From contig CM029636.1 of assembly GCA_017311315.1 (NCBI GenBank), positions 22,685,139 through 22,749,138 of the forward strand: a stretch of 64,000 bases of DNA. Reading direction: 5' to 3'. The stretch is from Dendrocalamus latiflorus. Lineage: Eukaryota; Streptophyta; Magnoliopsida; Poales; Poaceae. The notes under the pieces were generated by a model. It searched no databases, was not told the DNA's origin, and worked only from the letters and a program-made list of their open reading frames with translations. The translations under genes were made by a program, and so were the position numbers. Position 1 is the stretch's first letter; each line of letters begins with the position of its first letter. This document shows, one piece after another, positions 1 to 9,372 of the stretch.

Positions 1-51
1 GTTGAGTTTCGTACTCAAAATAATGTGTAGGACAATGGCTTTCTTACAAGC

Positions 52-291
52 CTACTTAGTCATATCTTCGATCCAGCCATTGAAGAATAGTGTCATGCAT
101 TGCTGCATAGCTTTGATTAGTATGGGCCAAATCCAAACATGATTACTGCCAATATCTATGTCTTCAACCTTTCTGGTCTTGTTTGAATCAAGTATGTGCA
201 CCACTCGCTTATGTAAGTTAAATGCAAAGCATGACCAATGGTTCATATCACATAATGGAATATTGGAATCACACTTAAATGGAAAGACCAT
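52..291 (-). pseudogene. Ulp1-like cysteine protease C-terminal fragment
   Basis: This 79-codon frame resembles the end of the Ulp1 (C48) peptidase domain that plant Mutator-like and CACTA elements often carry. The recognisable part is a His-Trp pair in 'NHWSCFAFNLHKRVVHILDS', where the His would be the catalytic histidine and the Asp in 'ILDS' lies where the family has its second conserved acidic position. Only about a third of a domain is present. No catalytic cysteine block was found upstream (to the right), where a poly-T tract starts. No terminal inverted repeats were found, so the parent element is unknown. The identification rests on motif memory. Confidence 0.45.
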
Positions 292-1250
292 CGCACGGTT
301 GAATTTTTTTTTTGAAAAAACGAAATCTCATTTAATTTGAAAGTTGTACATGGAAGCTAAATGGAAGCATTAGCATTGCTATAACATGGAAAGAACCCTT
401 CCCCATGCAAAAACCACATAGAGAATCATCATTTGGAATATGTGGGAATAAACCACAGAGAGAATCATCATTTGGGATTGACCTGCATGTGTATACGTAA
501 CGGGTTGGATACATAATTAATGGATGAAATGCCTACTAATTTTCCACGAATTGTATAGAAATCAGATAGCTATTGGTTTAGGTGCCCAGGCACCAGGATG
601 TCCTAGTTATTTTACTATATATGTGTAAACCAATAACCATCCAATATGCTAATTAGTAATTGTTACAGCTCATTTTATTCCTTAAAAAAAATCAATGCAG
701 CATATCTATGCATACCATATATCCATACCCTCAATTTTTGGAATGCTCTCGGTAAATGTAACGTCTCTCAGTAATTAACAAGGTATCTGGTAGCATATTA
801 AGATGGTATTATTGCAAATTAAAGAGCACATTGCGCTTTCTTTCCAAATCAGTAAATGCAAGCGGGTTGACCCATTAGTTTATATACCCATTGCAATGGC
901 ACACATCTTAAAGCAATCTAAAGGCAGCAAGGTATGGTGCCTAGACACCATGGTGCCCCAATTCAGCATATACATACATGCATACATACATTGTATGTCA
1001 TTGAATAACTTTCGGTTCCATAATTTGCCACTGAATAAGTGCTTATTCCATCTATGTCAATGGTTTTCAAGACTTTGTCATTCCATGCCATCGTCGTTAC
1101 CTCCTGTTAGTGGCCAAACATTAACCATGTCAATTTTTTGTAGTACTATCCAAAATGCCCATACACTCTCACTCTTCTCTCTTGTTGACCTAGTCAAAAT
1201 TAGAAATGCAATCACAAATTCCCCATCAACTTCCTTAGTTCCCTCTCTGA
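292..1250. other. Spacer without recognisable gene
   Basis: AT-rich DNA with short open frames that do not resemble any family I know. There are small duplicated words such as 'ggtgcccaggcacc' near 580 and 'ggtgcctagacacc' near 935, but no complete element could be delimited. Confidence 0.4.
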
Positions 1251-1290
1251 CATCACCAGGGCACGCCGACGCCAAGGCCTTGTTCAATCC

Positions 1291-1546
1291 CACCAACGGA
1301 CAACGCCTCGAGCTCCACAACATTGTAGGTGGTGGGCCCTATGGTGCAGACGAGTTTGGTGTGGTGTGTGCTCCAAAAGCCATTCTGATATAGCTCGGGA
1401 TCTATGGCGACGTCGATATCGATGGGCGTGGGCTCGGTGACTAGGAGGCTGTTGGGGTTGGCGTAGGCGGTGCGGTCGATGTGGTCGGAGCTACAGAAGG
1501 CCGCGAGGCTATGCCTGCGATGGGCGGGGAGGTGGAGGTGGGCCAT
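1291..1546 (-). pseudogene. Plastid pyruvate kinase N-terminal exon fragment, copy A
   Basis: Read on the minus strand from the Met codon at 1546, the protein has an alanine/leucine-rich start ('MAHLHLPA'). It then has 'LLVTEPTPIDIDVAI', 'ELYQNGF' and 'TKLVCTIGP', followed by 'ELEALSVGG'. This is the order seen at the start of the catalytic region of plastid pyruvate kinase alpha ('TRRTKLVCTIGPAT' then 'LEALAxGGMN'). The frame ends soon after, and no substrate-binding or PK-fold exons follow, so only the transit peptide and the first strand-turn are present. It lies directly downstream of a second copy (1575-1808) in the same orientation. A captured and duplicated exon is the likely origin. 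Confidence 0.6.
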
Positions 1547-1574
1547 GGCAGGCAAGTGAGGAGACCACATTCAT

Positions 1575-1808
1575 CCTGCCAACAGCCAGCGCCTCATGTT
1601 CCATGGTGTAGACGAGTTTGGTGCGGCATGTGCTGTGGAAGGCATTCTCCCGCAGCTCTGCCTCTATGGCGACATCGACATTGATGGGCGTGGGCTCGGT
1701 GACAAGGAAACCGTTGGGGTTGGGGATGGCGGTGAGGTTAGAGTGGCTGGGGCTGTAGGAGGCCGCGAGGCGACGCAGGCAGCAGGCGGGGAGGCGGAGG
1801 TGGGCCAT
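1575..1808 (-). pseudogene. Plastid pyruvate kinase N-terminal exon fragment, copy B
   Basis: This is the second copy of the pyruvate-kinase-like exon. From the Met codon at 1808 it reads 'MAHLRLPA', a transit-peptide-like Ser/Ala stretch, 'GFLVTEPTPINVDVAI', 'EAELRENAF', 'RTKLVYTM' and 'EALAVGRMN'. Compared with copy A it has lost about ten residues between the TKLV block and EALAVG (the 'IGPTTYNVVEL' segment), but it keeps the 'ELREN' block that copy A has altered. The frame can be extended upstream to Met 1886 or 2000. Copy A starts within 30 bp of its end, so the two form a head-to-tail tandem. No transposon ends were identified around the pair. Confidence 0.6.
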
Positions 1809-2039
1809 GGTGGGGAGGGGAGGATGAGGTGGCGAGGGTCTTGGGAGCCACAAGGTGGAGAGGGTGTGTGCGTAGGCGGTGGCCATGGAGACAAGGAGGC
1901 AGAGGTGCATGTGCGAGAAAAAGATTTTTGTTTGAGAAAATCCAATGGACGGAGAGGGAGACATTGGGGTCGATGTCGATGTCCTTGGAGGCAACGCCAT
2001 CGGCCGCGAAGAAGGCTGGGTTGGCTAGCGTTGTAGCCT

Positions 2040-3487
2040 TGTACGGGCGGCAGGAGACCCGGGGCGCAAATTGAGGAGAGGGAGATAAGCGAGACAATGG
2101 AAGGCGGCACATGGCTTGCACCCATCATGTTGCTGCCTTTTGACACCATCTCCGGCCACTTCATCCGCCTCAGGGATTCCATCTGCTATGGTCTCCACGG
2201 CACCCATATATATCTTTCTTCATTCCCCTCAAGCAGTTGTTACTGATTGATTCTTGATTTTTACACATGAGCATTGGACTGGATCTATTCATGTGATGTT
2301 GGAGTTGTTGGGAAGGGAAAGCAAAAGGTGAAATGGTGATTGGTAGGATGGATATCTGGACGAGAAGAGATGATGATTGCAGTAGCATGCTCTGGTATGA
2401 CATGGGAGAAGGAAGGAGTCAGTGAGGGACGTCGTGTGGTTGTGGGTTGCTGTTGGCTTCAGGTCTAGGAGGGAAAAGGAAAAAAGAGCTAGGATTGTGA
2501 CAATTTTGTCCATTCCCGTCTAAAAGAGACGCAGGTTAGTCTTTGTGTTCATACTTTACTTTTGACTCACTAGTAACGGCCAACGATGATATGGAGTGAC
2601 AAATTTTTGAAAACTAATAGCATAGAAGGAATAAACACTTATTCAATGGCGAATCGTAGAACTCGATCAGAGTTATTCCACGGCACACAATGAATTCTCT
2701 TACAAATTGAATCCTGATAATTAAATTATTTCTTACAATAAACAGAGAGCAGTTGGTGCGTTACTGTTGCCGCTTGCAACATCTCTTGCATCTACATGTG
2801 GTGTGGAGCTAGTGGTCATCTGTTGTTCGTTTGTTCTGTTCTCCCTGACCTGCATGCATCCTTCGAATGATTTTTTTCGGCTGTTGCTAATAGTTTATAG
2901 CTATGGCTAATACTTTTTAGCTCTACTGTAAGTATTTATATAAACAAATTGAATACTGTCAAGCTGCTTTAAAAAATTGTTCCGATAAATCGTTTCTAAG
3001 AGATGACAAATAAACCGTCCTATTTATTTATTTGGAAGAAGTCACAAACTGTAAGATATAAGCTGAAAAAAAAAGTGGGCCATTAGCTCCCTCTTCCTCT
3101 ACTAACTTTCTATGTATATACCGTTCAATCTTCAATGTGTATGTATGCGTATACGTTACAATAGTCTACCAGGTGCAGGTGCCTTGATGAAAAATACTGC
3201 AGCTTTATGCACGCATGCTTTACAGGAGCTAACTAACGGTGTAACGGTTACAAGCAACTAAGCAAAGCTAGCTAGGTTGGTAGACGTCAAGCTTGGTTTG
3301 TCGATGTTACGTAGCTTGGCTGGTAAGTATGCAGAGCTGAGCTGGATCAGTTTCCGTGATTTTCTAGAACGCCGACAGTATAGTATACGTGTCCGTGCAT
3401 GCACCCACCTTGGCCAAGCCTAACCTTGTCCTGAGTTTTTTTTTTTTTTTTGCGAGAGAAAAGCAGGAGATTTTTATTGCTCATGTA
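2040..3487. other. Spacer with a possible small hAT-like MITE
   Basis: No gene family was recognised. A plus-strand frame at 2098-2247 (MEGGTWLAPIMLLPFDTISG...) looks protein-like but could not be assigned. About 2866-3085 starts with 'TTTTTTCGGCTGTTGC' and ends with 'AAGCTGAAAAAAAAAG', an inverted pair reminiscent of the hAT-like MITEs seen elsewhere in the window. A 17-bp T run lies near 3438. Confidence 0.35.
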
Positions 3488-3765
3488 GGCCCGTTCAGTT
3501 GGGCTGAAAAGCTGTGGCTTATAACTGAAATTACACTGTAGCAGTTGAAATTTTACTGTAGCTGAAGGTGGCTTATTTAGCGTAATTTAATTTAAAAAAA
3601 TTAAAATAGAAAAAATATATTAGCTCATTACGGACAACGTAAATGAATACGGGAAAAAAAGAACCGGCAAAAAAGCTTAAAAATTCAAAAATTCAAAAAA
3701 AAGATAAAATTTATGAATAATAAAAAATAAGCCAGAAGTCAGAAGTTGAGACTGAAATGAGCCGC
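3488..3765 (+). mobile_element. hAT-like MITE, family copy A
   Basis: The segment begins 'GGCCCGTTCAGTTGGGCTG' and ends with 'GCCAGAAGTCAGAAG' and a GCTGAAA-like tail. It shares a conserved core ('GCTCATTACGGACAACG', 'AAAAAGAACCGGCAAAAAA') with three other copies in this window: about 25263-25545, 30189-30478 and, inverted, 30745-30970. It has no coding capacity. The ends are approximate because the target duplication was not resolved. Confidence 0.65.
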
Positions 3766-3978
3766 ATGATACGATAGCAGTCATGCATGCAGGGTTTCCT
3801 CTCCGATCCATACTTTTGCCAAGTTGCAATAGATATCCGTGTAATAGGCAAACTTGTTTCTTATCAGCGCACCTAACCTAGCCCAAAATCAAATCAAAAT
3901 ATTGTCATTTTTACAGAGCTAGGGTCCAACTTCAGTACCATGTCTAGCTAGCTAGATCAGATCGAATTCTTCCTCTAA

Positions 3979-4254
3979 GGGCATCTGTAGTGTATATAAC
4001 CCAAGGGGCTTTAAGGTGGGTCCTATCTAAACCTTAAGGTTGACTCCATAGTGTATATAACCCAAGGGGCCTTAAGACGGTCCCACTTGGCAGATAAAGA
4101 AAAATTGTATTTTAATGCTTGTGGCTAGGTCTTTAGCTTGAGGACCAGCCTTAATCTTTTTTTGCTTATAGCCTGCTTAAGGTTACCCCTGTAATGTATA
4201 AGGTTGACCTTAAGGTGACTTAAGACCCTCTATTTTCATACACTACAGATGCCC
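3979..4254. mobile_element. Tourist-like MITE (TAA target duplication)
   Basis: Perfect 17-bp terminal inverted repeats (GGGCATCTGTAGTGTAT and its complement) flank 276 bp of AT-rich non-coding DNA. The element is bordered by TAA at 3976-3978 and 4255-4257. Short size, TAA duplication and G-rich TIR fit a PIF/Harbinger-derived Tourist element. An internal stretch containing 'TAGTGTATATAACCCAAGG' is duplicated (about 3990 and 4052). Confidence 0.85.
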
Positions 4255-4784
4255 TAAGGACCCACGGACATATTCTCTACTAATAATTATGGTTGACTTC
4301 ATTTCGGTTTGCTGCATCTTGATCGGTATCCAGATTTCAGTCCATTTCTGCTCCGCCGGCAAACCTATCAAAATACGAGCACGACCGAAAACCGTGTTTT
4401 TCCCGAGTGCCAATATTTTTACCGAGTGTCTGATAGAAAACACTCGGAACATTCCCAAGTGTTTAATTGGACACTCTGGAAGTAAATCTAGCACTTGGGA
4501 CATGGATATTTCCCGAGTATTTTATATTACACTCGGTAAATGCAGAGGGGAGTTAGCAGTCATGCACATGAAAACGGGATATCAACAGGCCTGAACGGGG
4601 TGACATATAGTCCCGAAATCATGCGGCTCATTTTCTCATTGCGCACTCGGGACAGAAATAGCGCAAATTTTCTCATTGCCGTGCGTGCCCTTTTTCGCAA
4701 CGCAAGTGCTAACCCTTAATCCCCAATCCTCCACAGCAGCCTCCCCCTCGTCATCATCCTTCTCCCCAATCCTCCACTGTTGCA

Positions 4785-5570
4785 CGCAGATCCACCGCCA
4801 CTAGCGTCGCCTCCCCGTCCTCCTCCTCCCCGCTCGTTGATCCCGACGCCTCCCCCTCTTCCCCACCGCCACACCAGACCCCGCTGCCCCCTCCTCTACT
4901 GCTGCAGATCTATCGCCACTGGCGAAGTCTACCCACCCTCCCCCTCCTTCTCCCTCACCGATCCACCACCTCCTCCGTCTCCCTATCCCCCTCGTCTCCC
5001 GCATCCACACCCGACCCCACTGCCCCCTCCTCTACTACCGTAGATGCACCGCCACCGGCACCACGTCCTCCCCCTCCTTCTTCCTCACCGATCCACCACC
5101 TCCACTGTCTCCCCATCCCCCTTGTCTACCGCAGCAACACCTGACCCCGCTGTCCCCTCCTCCACTACTACAGATCCACCGCCACCAACGCCGTCTCCCC
5201 ACCCTCCCCCTCCTTCTCCCTCGCCGATCCACCGCCGCCGCCGTCTCCCCATCCCCCTCGTCTCCCACTGCTACACCCAACCCCACCGCCGCCCTCCTCT
5301 ACTACTACAAATCCACCGCCACCGGCACCGCCTTCCCGCCCTCTCCCTCCTTCTCCCTCACCGATCCACCACCTCCGCTGTCTCCCCCTCCCCCACCACC
5401 TCCGTAGCCGTCTAATCCACTCAAGTTGACGCCTCCTCCTCATCCCCCGCAGCCACACCCACCGTCCCCTCCTCTATTGCTACAAATCCACCAGCACCAG
5501 CGCCGCCTCCCTGTCCTCCTCCGTCCCGATCCACCATTTCCCCCACCATTGTCTCCCCCTCCTCCGTACC
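4785..5570. repeat. C-rich minisatellite inside the CACTA element
   Basis: About six imperfect units of roughly 120-175 bp follow one another. Each restarts with a variant of 'CAGATCCACCGCCAC' (near 4787, 4904, 5042, 5169, 5307 and 5483). Each continues with CTCCCC-rich DNA including 'CTCACCGATCCACCACCTCC'. Long proline- or glycine-rich frames on both strands are a by-product of the composition, not evidence of a protein. Confidence 0.8.
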
Positions 5571-6398
5571 TCAGGTTTGTTTGTCCATATATCTTTTGAA
5601 ATAAATTTGTTTTGCTAAACACGTACCTAGTACACATGCAAGTATGGTAGCTTTTGTATTGCATATTATTCCGTAAACTCATAAAGTACTTTATTTAGCA
5701 CAAATGGGTTTTATTGAAAAATGAAGGCCTTTATAGATTATGTTAGATGTTAGATTATTGTGAACCTATGAAATTACCCTATTTCTAGTTTTGGGAATGG
5801 ATAGATGTGTGTGTGTGTCCATGCTAGCTTCTTGAATTAATGGGCCTAATTTTTTAAAAAACCTGGGCCGTTCACTGGCTGCTTCCACTATGGAGTTGGT
5901 CTAAAATACATCAGGCCCAATAGAAAGCATTTAAGCCCTCGTTTTGATGGAACATATACGACATCTCTCATCAATTTTGACCCCCCCCCCCCCCCAATAC
6001 AGTACTGACCTAACAAACATTATGTTTTTTTTGTTTTGTCCTCAATTCAATAAGCTTCTTCTACCATCTCCACAAGCAATCGCCCCTGGCTCTCTCCCTC
6101 TCCATAAGCTTCAATAGGCTGAGTGCTGCCTTGTACACCCTCTTTGCCAATGCCCTATCCCTTTATCCCCCACTATATGTACCTCCTCTTCAATGCCATC
6201 CTCTCTCTTGCTGTTTTTAACATTGATAATAGGCCAAAAGGATTTGGAAACGGGGATGTAAGCTAGAGAACACCCCTGTTGATTTATTCAAAAAGATGTT
6301 GCTTAGTACAAGAGTATTTAGTTAATTTATTAAAATTTGTCTAATACAAAGCTTTTCAAGTTAATTTATTAATTTTTGTATCTTTTGTGCACACTAGG

Positions 6399-6461
6399 AT
6401 GGCGGAGGATCGTAGTTGGATGTATACTGGGCCAACTTCTACTGCTGAAATTTGGCTTTAA
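6399..6461 (+). pseudogene. CACTA transposase-associated domain remnant
   Basis: A 20-codon ORF starts MAEDRSWMYTGPT. The 'DRSWMY' start is the hallmark of the plant transposase-associated domain found at the N-terminus of many CACTA (TNPD-type) proteins. The frame stops almost at once at 6459, and no zinc-finger-like remainder was seen. It lies in the sense orientation expected for a CACTA gene, downstream of the C-rich leader. Confidence 0.55.
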
Positions 6462-7437
6462 GTCTGTGTTTCCAGACTTCTGATGCTAATTACTTAAAAG
6501 AGTAACATTTGCCCTTTCTTGCTGTTTTCGAAAAGGCTACTAGCTGCACAACTTTCCATTTCTGTTAGAGTTGCTTATTCTCTATTCACGTGTTTTAAAC
6601 CTGAGCTCAGGTTAAAAAATATTAGGTGATCTCCGTGCAAACACATTTTTTCTTTGAGGTGGATCATTGGTTAATCATATGCTTTTTACCACCGTTAAGT
6701 GGTTATACATTTTACTTCCTGCAGAATTTCAATTGCTTAAGCACTGGTATGCAAATAAACATGCAGTGTTATGTTTTGAGTGTTTTGTGGCATATCACTC
6801 TTACCTGTACAGTATGATGAAATAATGTTAGTCTTAATCGGAATGTTACTCCAGCTTATTGCTGCTAATTCATTCCCATGGAGATAATTCTCCTGGGATG
6901 GGATCTATATTTTCGGACAAGACATTTGACCTAAGGCAGATCTAGAACAATCATGGGTACAGTTCTATAAGACATTTTGGTTAATGTTGTGTCCTCAACT
7001 TTTACCAAACCTGAAAAGGAACACTAAAAGTTTAGAATATTGCCACTGTCTGATAGGATGATACTGTCTGCCTACAATTTCGTTGTTTCAGTAATAAGAC
7101 AATGCGAAGATAAATGTGCCAATCTGTCGGTAGTCATTACTTGCAAGTATTAGCTGTTCCCAAACAAGGGGGTAGTAGATGGAAGAAAATTGCACGAGTG
7201 TATGATTAAACATCCTTCTAGCTTGAATCTTTCTGTAGAACTGTTGCAAAGAGTTGAATTAAATTTGGATTCTCTGCATAAACTGGTGATTCTCGCAAGT
7301 ATTTTGAGCTGTTGCAAAGAGTTGTAGACAATAAATCAAGCTACAGTGAACATTGCTCATGGACAATAATTCTCTACATAAAAGCAGCAGTATTTTTTAA
7401 TTAAATCCTGATCCTTGCTATTCAAAAGATGTTTTAC

Positions 7438-7497
7438 CTTAAGAACCGCAAGATCTTTAGCACGATCTGCACCAACCAATTTGCCATCAAAGTTTTT
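7438..7497 (-). pseudogene. Deg-type serine protease single exon (DEG8-like)
   Basis: Sixty bases encode KNFDGKLVGADRAKDLAVLK, which matches the segment of chloroplast thylakoid-lumen Deg proteases (DEG8/DegP8 type) ending at the catalytic-Asp region '(A/D)xxKDLAVLKV'. The block is bounded by an AG on the upstream side and by GT (GTAAAAC) on the downstream side, so a single exon is present with splice dinucleotides intact. No His or Ser exon of the triad is nearby. It lies 69 bp from a glycosylase exon in the same orientation, inside the CACTA element. Confidence 0.7.
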
Positions 7498-7566
7498 CTG
7501 TATCCTTTCAGGTAGATACAAGAGAGCATTAACTATTATTAGTTGGCGCACATATACAAGGAATAC

Positions 7567-7636
7567 TGCTCAAAATAGGTTTGTGGTTCACAAAGCTCCA
7601 ACAATACTTATCAAATGACCCAAACTCCTCTACAAT
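7567..7636 (-). pseudogene. DNA-3-methyladenine glycosylase single exon
   Basis: The minus strand after a TGCAG acceptor-like site encodes IVEEFGSFDKYCWSFVNHKP. This matches the 'EFGSFDxYxWxFVNHKPI' signature of plant DNA-3-methyladenine glycosylase I (base-excision repair, HhH/zinc-type). The exon appears to end before a GTATTC at 7561-7566. No other glycosylase exons were found. With the neighbouring Deg exon it forms a chimeric pair of exons from unrelated genes. Assignment is from remembered family motifs. Confidence 0.7.
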
Positions 7637-7941
7637 CTGCAATGATAAGCACATGGTTCAGTTAAGAAAACATGTAGTTTAAGAATATCTTACTGTAAAG
7701 GTCATATGCAGCCTTTTTCAGTAAAAGCATGCAGGAAACTGAATCTGTTGCTAAAACATCAATAAGAAAGGCAAAAGGTTTTGTTTTGAGATGGAATTAC
7801 CAAATCTTGGGAAGACTTAAATACAGACGAGATTGTTCGTAAAGAGCCATATCACATTTCACTTGTTTTTATCCCAAAGCAGCATCTAGATTTGAGACTA
7901 CGATGATATCATGCCAAATGCGATTTCTTATGAAAATGTAG

Positions 7942-8091
7942 GCAACGGCGGGGTCAATAGCAGATCCAACTACTTCTGAAGTTGATGCTAGAGATAGTAC
8001 ACATATTAGCTGCCCAAACCAAGATCATGTGGATGAGTCCATTATAGAGAGGCCACTCGAAGATAATGCAAACGAGTGTAGCCACAAGTGA
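7942..8091 (+). pseudogene. Terminal exon-like ORF of the CACTA element
   Basis: Downstream of an acceptor-like 'AAAATGTAG' a 49-codon open frame runs to a TGA at 8089-8091. It is acidic and polar (for example 'STHISCPNQDHVDESIIERP'), as C-terminal exons of CACTA-encoded proteins often are. I do not recognise a domain. Its sense matches the transposase-associated remnant, so a 3' exon of the element's own gene is the simplest reading. Confidence 0.4.
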
Positions 8092-8419
8092 GCTACTATG
8101 CCCAATGTATTAAACATCTACTTCAAAATGTTATATGTATTATGACTTATGTCTAGTGTTTCAAATTTGAACTCGAATATCGTGGATGTTCGAAGTGTGT
8201 GTGTGTGTGAATGTTGTATCGTGAGCTAAAAAATTATGTCAATGCTGTTGAATCTATGTATGTAATGATTTGTGGCTAATTGGTGTTCTTTTTCTTGCTG
8301 TGGAATGTATGGTCTATTTGCTTGACGAGTTTCCTGTCAGCTTAGTCGAAAATGAAACGCAAAATCGTACGTACAAAATCGAAATCCGTGCACATGCTAT
8401 TCTATAATTCCCTAGTGCT

Positions 8420-8930
8420 CTTGTTCGACATACACTCGGGATACAATAACAATTCCTAAGTGTCCTAGGTTGGAATTCACTCGGGAAAAACTTTCGGGAA
8501 CAGCCAAGAAATGATTGCCACATGGCTATATTTCCCGAGTGTTTACACTCGGTACACAAAAACAATTCTCGAGTGTCCTAGGTTGATATACACTCAGTCC
8601 AATTTTCAGGACCCTTTCGAGAAAGGATCACCACGTGGCCAGATTTCCCGAGTGTTAACACTCAGGAAAATAAATATTCCCGAGTTACTTTCCCGAGTGT
8701 CAACACTCGATACAATATCCCATTATGGTGGCTGAACCTATTGTATCAACTATTTCCCGAGTGTTTTTTGTTTCCCAAGTGTACATCTGAACACACGGCG
8801 AAAGTATGTTTCCTGAGTGTAACACTCCGGATAGCATTTATTACCCGATGAAACTATCCCGAGTGCTCTTTCCCGATGGCTGACCTTTGCGTCATATAAT
8901 TCTAAGTGCTTTTTTGTTTTGTCCCGAGAG
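8420..8930. repeat. CACTA 3' subterminal repeat array
   Basis: More than a dozen direct and inverted copies of 'CCCGAGTGT/ACACTCGGG' are spread through about 500 bp next to the right terminus. Several form near-palindromes such as 'CCCGAGTGTTTACACTCGG' and 'CCGAGTGTTAACACTC'. In the family these are the transposase (TNPA-type) binding sites. A smaller cluster lies at 4400-4540 beside the left terminus. Confidence 0.8.
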
Positions 8931-9130
8931 GGAAATTATCTGTTTCTGGTAGTGGAGAATTTTTACGGCACCTGAGAGGTCTTAGGAGGTATTACGCTTT
9001 AAAATATCAACCGCTTATTAATTAACTGAAGGTGTATTTTATCCCAGCTTCAGCCTCGTTTTTTTAACTACATGTGACCATCTATCCAACCCAAAATACT
9101 AGTCATAGAATGGGAAGGGTAGCTAGTATA

Positions 9131-9372
9131 GGTTCTGTTCTTTTCAGCTTCTAAAAGTTGTTTTGTGGTTTTTCTACAGTAACTAGCTTTTAAATAGAGT
9201 ATTTTTTTCAAGATATGGTCAACTAGTTAATTGTAGTACATACTTTACTAACTTTATTTATATTAGCAAAAACCGCACGTGAGTTTCTGTTACTCTGTAA
9301 TCTCTCGTACAAACAGTCCAAAAGCCACAAACCACAACCAAAAACCATAAGCTGCAGCAAAAAAGAACAGGC
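9131..9372. mobile_element. hAT-like MITE
   Basis: The left end 'GTTCTGTTCTTTTCAGC' and the complement of the right end 'GCCTGTTCTTTTTTGC' form imperfect inverted repeats around non-coding DNA with TTTGTGG/CCACAAA words in both arms. I did not find a clean 8-bp duplication. Confidence 0.5.

Larger units (their letters stand above)
4380..8954 (+). mobile_element. Non-autonomous CACTA (En/Spm) transposon carrying host exons
   Basis: The right end reads, on the minus strand, CACTACCAGAAACAG, a canonical CACTA terminus. The left end, CACGACCGAAAACCG, is a mutated counterpart. Both are flanked by the 3-bp duplication GAG (4377-4379 and 8955-8957). The subterminal regions carry many copies of the motif CCGAGTGT or its complement (4400-4540 and 8420-8930), typical of grass CACTA elements. 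Inside are a minisatellite, a 20-codon remnant of a transposase-associated domain, a terminal exon-like ORF, and exons of two host genes on the opposite strand. No complete transposase is present, so any movement would need trans-supplied enzyme. Confidence 0.85.

Noticed and set aside
5035..5458. Proline-rich or glycine-rich proteins in the C-rich repeat
   Set aside because: Open on both strands through a minisatellite with no start context or conserved domain.
4785..5570. CRISPR-like array
   Set aside because: Units are long, imperfect and contiguous without unique spacers, and the DNA is a plant nuclear genome.
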